From positions 1 to 7,846 of the forward strand of contig PXAP01000217.1 in assembly GCA_003567115.1 (NCBI GenBank): a DNA stretch of 7,846 bases, given 5' to 3'. This stretch comes from Bacteroidota bacterium (GTDB taxonomy: Bacteria > Bacteroidota > Bacteroidia > Bacteroidales > PUMT01). The notes under the pieces were generated by a model. The model saw only the letters and a program-made list of their open reading frames with translations. It made no database searches and had not been told where the DNA came from. Below are positions 5,574 to 7,846 of the stretch, piece after piece. The first letter of the stretch is position 1, and each line of letters opens with the position of its first letter. The position numbers were made by a program, and so were the translations under genes.

Positions 5574-6926
5574 TTAAAATGCCATTCTGATCCCGGTGAA
5601 GAATCCCCCCAGCACCCTGCCGGCCATATCATAAATAGAATCATCAGGGCCCTTCATGAAATATGCTCCGGCAGATATTTGCATTCCGTCCCTTGCATTC
5701 CAGGTTAATTCGGGGCGGATGAAATATTCCTCAGAAGTAATATTGTAATAAGCCGAAAATTCTGTTCTTATCTCCTCATATAAAAACGACCTTGACAGAG
5801 AAACAAACAATGCATGATTAAACTCCTCCTGCTGGAGAAAGATACGGCGATTATACATGGCTGCCTCATATGATACGGTCTCAAGCGCATACCTGTACAG
5901 ATCTTCCGGGTCCAGAGGATCCTGAAGAACCGGCTGCTCCACTGGATCAAATTTCATTACATATTTCCCGATATACTGGAATATTGCATTAACATTTCCG
6001 ATTCTCCGTTCCAGTCCACCCACATAATATATTTCCGGATTAGGTATATGCATGTTATCCCGGTAGTCCGTTGTAATATTATATACCGATTCAAAACGTA
6101 CGATCCAGGGATCTGCCGCCATGGCCATATCAAATCCTGCAGCATTCTTTTTATAATAATCCGGCATAAATATTATTTCGGGCTCGGGAATAAGCGATAC
6201 ACTTTTAATATCGAAACCGTAAAACGGGTCATATCCCCTGAAATATGAAAAGGCAAAACCTATGGCCGGCAACTCAACATCGAAGCGTGCGGCAACAGAG
6301 CTGTTACCGAAGGCGGCATCCGGCAAAATGCCTTCTGCAAAATCCGCCTCTTCACCCATTTCAAAATATTCATACCTGTATACGGAAGGTTTGTAAAAAG
6401 GTATAGCAATAATCTCAAGCTCGCTATTATTGAACGGCCTGAACCTGGTTCTCAGCATAAAGTTGCCAATAAGCTGATCATCAGGATCAGGAGTCATAAA
6501 AAAATAATCCCTGGGATTTATGTTGTCTACCGGATTGAATCCATCCGTCCTGCCCCATCTTATAATCTGGTTACCCAAAAAAATATCGGCATTATCCCAT
6601 CTGATCCCGGTATAAGCCTCTTTTACCTCAACCCGGCTTTTCCGCTGATCAAAAAACAGTCCGTCCCTGAACCTCACATCACCATAGAGAAATACCCCTT
6701 CACCGGACAACCTTCCCTGGAGGGCAAATTCACCGAACAAACCGCTATAATCGAACTCATCGCCAACGAAATAAACCGATCCACGGGCATATCCGTTAAG
6801 AGAAAAAGCTTCCGGGGTGATATCTTCTGATTCCGGATCAGACAGGGCATCTTCAAAAATCCCCTGGGCTCTGGTAAGTGGTAATACATAAAAAACAGAT
6901 ATTAATATTAGAACAAACCTGAACAT
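5574..6926 (-). CDS. Outer-membrane beta-barrel protein (DUF1302/porin-like) of the export cassette
   Basis: A 450-residue protein with a signal peptide of about 20 residues (ending LTRA-QG), many alternating aromatic/polar strands and a C-terminal phenylalanine (GIRMAF), the usual signal for BAM-mediated insertion. A conserved block at about 118-141 contains QIIRWGRTDGFNPVDN followed by NPRDYF, which resembles the WGR..(D)GxNPxDxxxPRD segment of DUF1302-type barrels found beside MMPL exporters. After it comes a periodic series of strands with acidic, proline-rich loops (for example 325-343). It is first in the unit and separated from the exporter by 211 bp. The likely role is the outer-membrane end of the pathway, receiving or exposing the exported cargo. 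Barrel nature is firm; the family link is from motif memory and needs a profile search. Confidence 0.8.
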   Translation of the reverse strand: MFRFVLILISVFYVLPLTRAQGIFEDALSDPESEDITPEAFSLNGYARGSVYFVGDEFDYSGLFGEFALQGRLSGEGVFLYGDVRFRDGLFFDQRKSRVEVKEAYTGIRWDNADIFLGNQIIRWGRTDGFNPVDNINPRDYFFMTPDPDDQLIGNFMLRTRFRPFNNSELEIIAIPFYKPSVYRYEYFEMGEEADFAEGILPDAAFGNSSVAARFDVELPAIGFAFSYFRGYDPFYGFDIKSVSLIPEPEIIFMPDYYKKNAAGFDMAMAADPWIVRFESVYNITTDYRDNMHIPNPEIYYVGGLERRIGNVNAIFQYIGKYVMKFDPVEQPVLQDPLDPEDLYRYALETVSYEAAMYNRRIFLQQEEFNHALFVSLSRSFLYEEIRTEFSAYYNITSEEYFIRPELTWNARDGMQISAGAYFMKGPDDSIYDMAGRVLGGFFTGIRMAF

Positions 6927-6974
6927 TGCCGGTAATTAATAAATTTATATCATTAGTGTTGCGTTAATAAATTA

Positions 6975-7002
6975 CAAGTATATATAAGTTAATAAAATTA
7001 AC
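6975..7002 (-). promoter_or_regulatory. Possible promoter/operator of the barrel gene
   Basis: GTTAAT-AAA-ATTAAC (6988-7002) is a perfect inverted repeat with a 3-bp centre. Directly downstream on the minus strand lies TATACTTG (6975-6982), one mismatch from the TAnnTTTG -7 box, about 50 bp before the ATG. The repeat would sit just upstream of the -7 region, a natural place for a regulator. No regulator gene is in the window to pair with it. Confidence 0.3.
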
Positions 7003-7179
7003 CCTTTCAGGAGCTGACATGATTTTTTGACTTTAGAATTATTGCAATTATTTTGATTGTTAATGAGTTGATTATAAGGCATTAATTGAATGCATCAGAA
7101 AACAATTCAATATTGGTGAATTTACATTTCGAAGCATTCTGCCTTTTTAAAGGCAAAATTAAGCAACCCGGAATTTAAA

Positions 7180-7226
7180 ATGGTTATAATTTTAAAAGAC
7201 GGACAGGTATAAATTGTCCGGTTTTT
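7180..7226 (+). promoter_or_regulatory. Possible attenuator: leader mini-ORF, hairpin and T-run before the nucleotidyltransferase gene
   Basis: CGGACA (7200-7205) and TGTCCG (7215-7220) form a 6-bp GC-rich stem with a 9-nt loop, followed by G and TTTTT (7222-7226), the layout of an intrinsic terminator on the plus strand. A 10-codon ORF (MVIILKDGQV, 7180-7212) runs into the hairpin and stops in its loop, so a translating ribosome would melt the stem. The hairpin lies 54 bp before the ATG of the next gene. The peptide is not enriched in any one amino acid, so a classical amino-acid attenuator is not supported. It may simply end a short upstream RNA. Confidence 0.35.
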
Positions 7227-7279
7227 AAAAGCTGAACCCGTAATTTTATTTATTTTCACAGTTTAAAAAATAAATCAAC

Positions 7280-7846
7280 ATGAACCAGCCGGATATACCA
7301 GAAACTGGCCATATGCTTAAAAATACCGTTACTCTTAAAAGGGATAAGATTATTAACCCGGAAAGCCTTTCACTTCATGGAGGTGTAAACAAAAATTACC
7401 CTGTACTGGTAAATCTTGTAGCAGGCAAGGGCACCAGGTTTGGTAAAGAACCCAAATGCATTCAACCGGTTAATGGTATACCCCTTGCCCGTCACTCAAT
7501 TAATGCCTTCCGCCGCTTCCGTCCCTCACCAGGAATTTGTGTGGTGGGATACCGGCATAACCAGGTATCAAATGCCCTGGGCAGTGATAATATATATGTA
7601 TTATCAGACAACTCAACGGGAGGAACAGCATTCGCAGCCTATGAGGCATTATCAGTTCCGGGTTTACTGGAAAATAATCCACTGCTGATTATTACTATGG
7701 GTGATCGTGTTGTTCCATCTTCTGTATTCAGACATCTTTGGAAAACTCACTTTTTGAATTCCCGGGAAGCGGATATTACCTTTTTGACAGCAATATACGA
7801 ATTGCCTAAAAATCGTGGTAAAGGACGCGTATTAAGAGATGAAAAC
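7280..7846 (+). CDS. GlmU-like nucleotidyltransferase, N-terminal part (cut by window edge)
   Basis: 189 codons are visible and the frame is open to the right edge. The ATG at 7280 is preceded six bases upstream by an in-frame TAA, so it is the first possible start; a second ATG at codon 12 is an alternative. After about 40 residues of unusual, poorly conserved N-terminus comes the nucleotide-binding signature LVAGKGTRFGKEPK (46-59) and PVNGIPL, then STGGTAFAAYEAL (112-124) in the place of the GTG-HAV segment of GlmU, ITMGDRVVPSSVF (138-150) where Asp142 fits the metal-binding GD, and GKGRVLRDE (180-188) matching the GRI-R segment. The fold joins a sugar phosphate (or similar) to a nucleotide. 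The N-terminal extension and the GDR in place of the usual GDVPL suggest a divergent member rather than housekeeping GlmU. Substrate cannot be assigned from this half. Confidence 0.85.
   Translation, partial: MNQPDIPETGHMLKNTVTLKRDKIINPESLSLHGGVNKNYPVLVNLVAGKGTRFGKEPKCIQPVNGIPLARHSINAFRRFRPSPGICVVGYRHNQVSNALGSDNIYVLSDNSTGGTAFAAYEALSVPGLLENNPLLIITMGDRVVPSSVFRHLWKTHFLNSREADITFLTAIYELPKNRGKGRVLRDEN

Larger units (their letters stand above)
6927..7279. other. 353-bp divergent intergenic region
   Basis: AT-rich stretch between the minus-strand barrel gene and the plus-strand nucleotidyltransferase gene; it must hold promoters for both. I see no protein gene longer than a mini-ORF. It contains an inverted repeat and a weak promoter-like octamer near the barrel gene, a short TGCCTTT/AAAGGCA hairpin at 7140-7155, and a leader-ORF/hairpin/T-run set at 7180-7226. 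The stretch 7003-7139 shows only A/T-rich sequence and a loose ATTGAA/TTCAAT inverted repeat (7085-7111). Confidence 0.6.

Noticed and set aside
7440..7688. Plus-strand ORF of 82 codons inside the nucleotidyltransferase gene
   Set aside because: It is an out-of-frame reading of the conserved nucleotidyltransferase domain with no family resemblance.

Overview
The window looks like chromosomal DNA from a member of the Bacteroidota, probably a Bacteroidales-type organism. The reasons are moderate GC with AT-rich gaps, A-rich translation starts without Shine-Dalgarno sequences, a few TAnnTTTG promoter-like octamers, and protein families common in that phylum. This assignment is inference from style, not from a marker gene. 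I see no rRNA, tRNA, CRISPR array, insertion sequence or phage gene.

Layout. Positions 1-722 (minus) hold the N-terminal half of a GntP-type organic-acid permease that runs off the left edge. Positions 872-1834 (minus) hold a complete SLC10A7/YfeH-like (SBF-like) transporter. Between them, the frame of the SBF-like gene stays open for 35 codons past its stop and ends in a coding-looking tail just before the permease start. A 352-bp gap (1835-2186) holds a strong intrinsic terminator, an inverted repeat and a candidate promoter.

Positions 2187-6926 (minus) are the core of the window. In transcription order they encode an outer-membrane beta-barrel protein (6926-5574), an MMPL/RND-superfamily exporter (5362-3059) and a periplasmic LolA-fold 'outer membrane lipoprotein-sorting' protein (2960-2187). 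Together they form a plausible inner membrane-periplasm-outer membrane route for a lipid or other hydrophobic cargo, comparable in composition to the DUF1302/DUF1329/MMPL cassettes of Proteobacteria. The cargo cannot be read from the sequence. The first two genes are each followed by a hairpin without a U-tract, while the last is followed by a hairpin with one. This suggests one transcript with internal structured junctions. A 37-bp tandem repeat duplicates the translation-start region of the exporter gene, and a perfect 16-bp palindrome sits in front of the LolA-like gene.

Positions 6927-7279 form a divergent intergenic region with an inverted repeat near the barrel-gene start. On the plus side it holds a leader-ORF/hairpin/T-run arrangement that could be an attenuator. 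Positions 7280-7846 (plus) are the N-terminal 189 codons of a GlmU-like nucleotidyltransferase that runs off the right edge.
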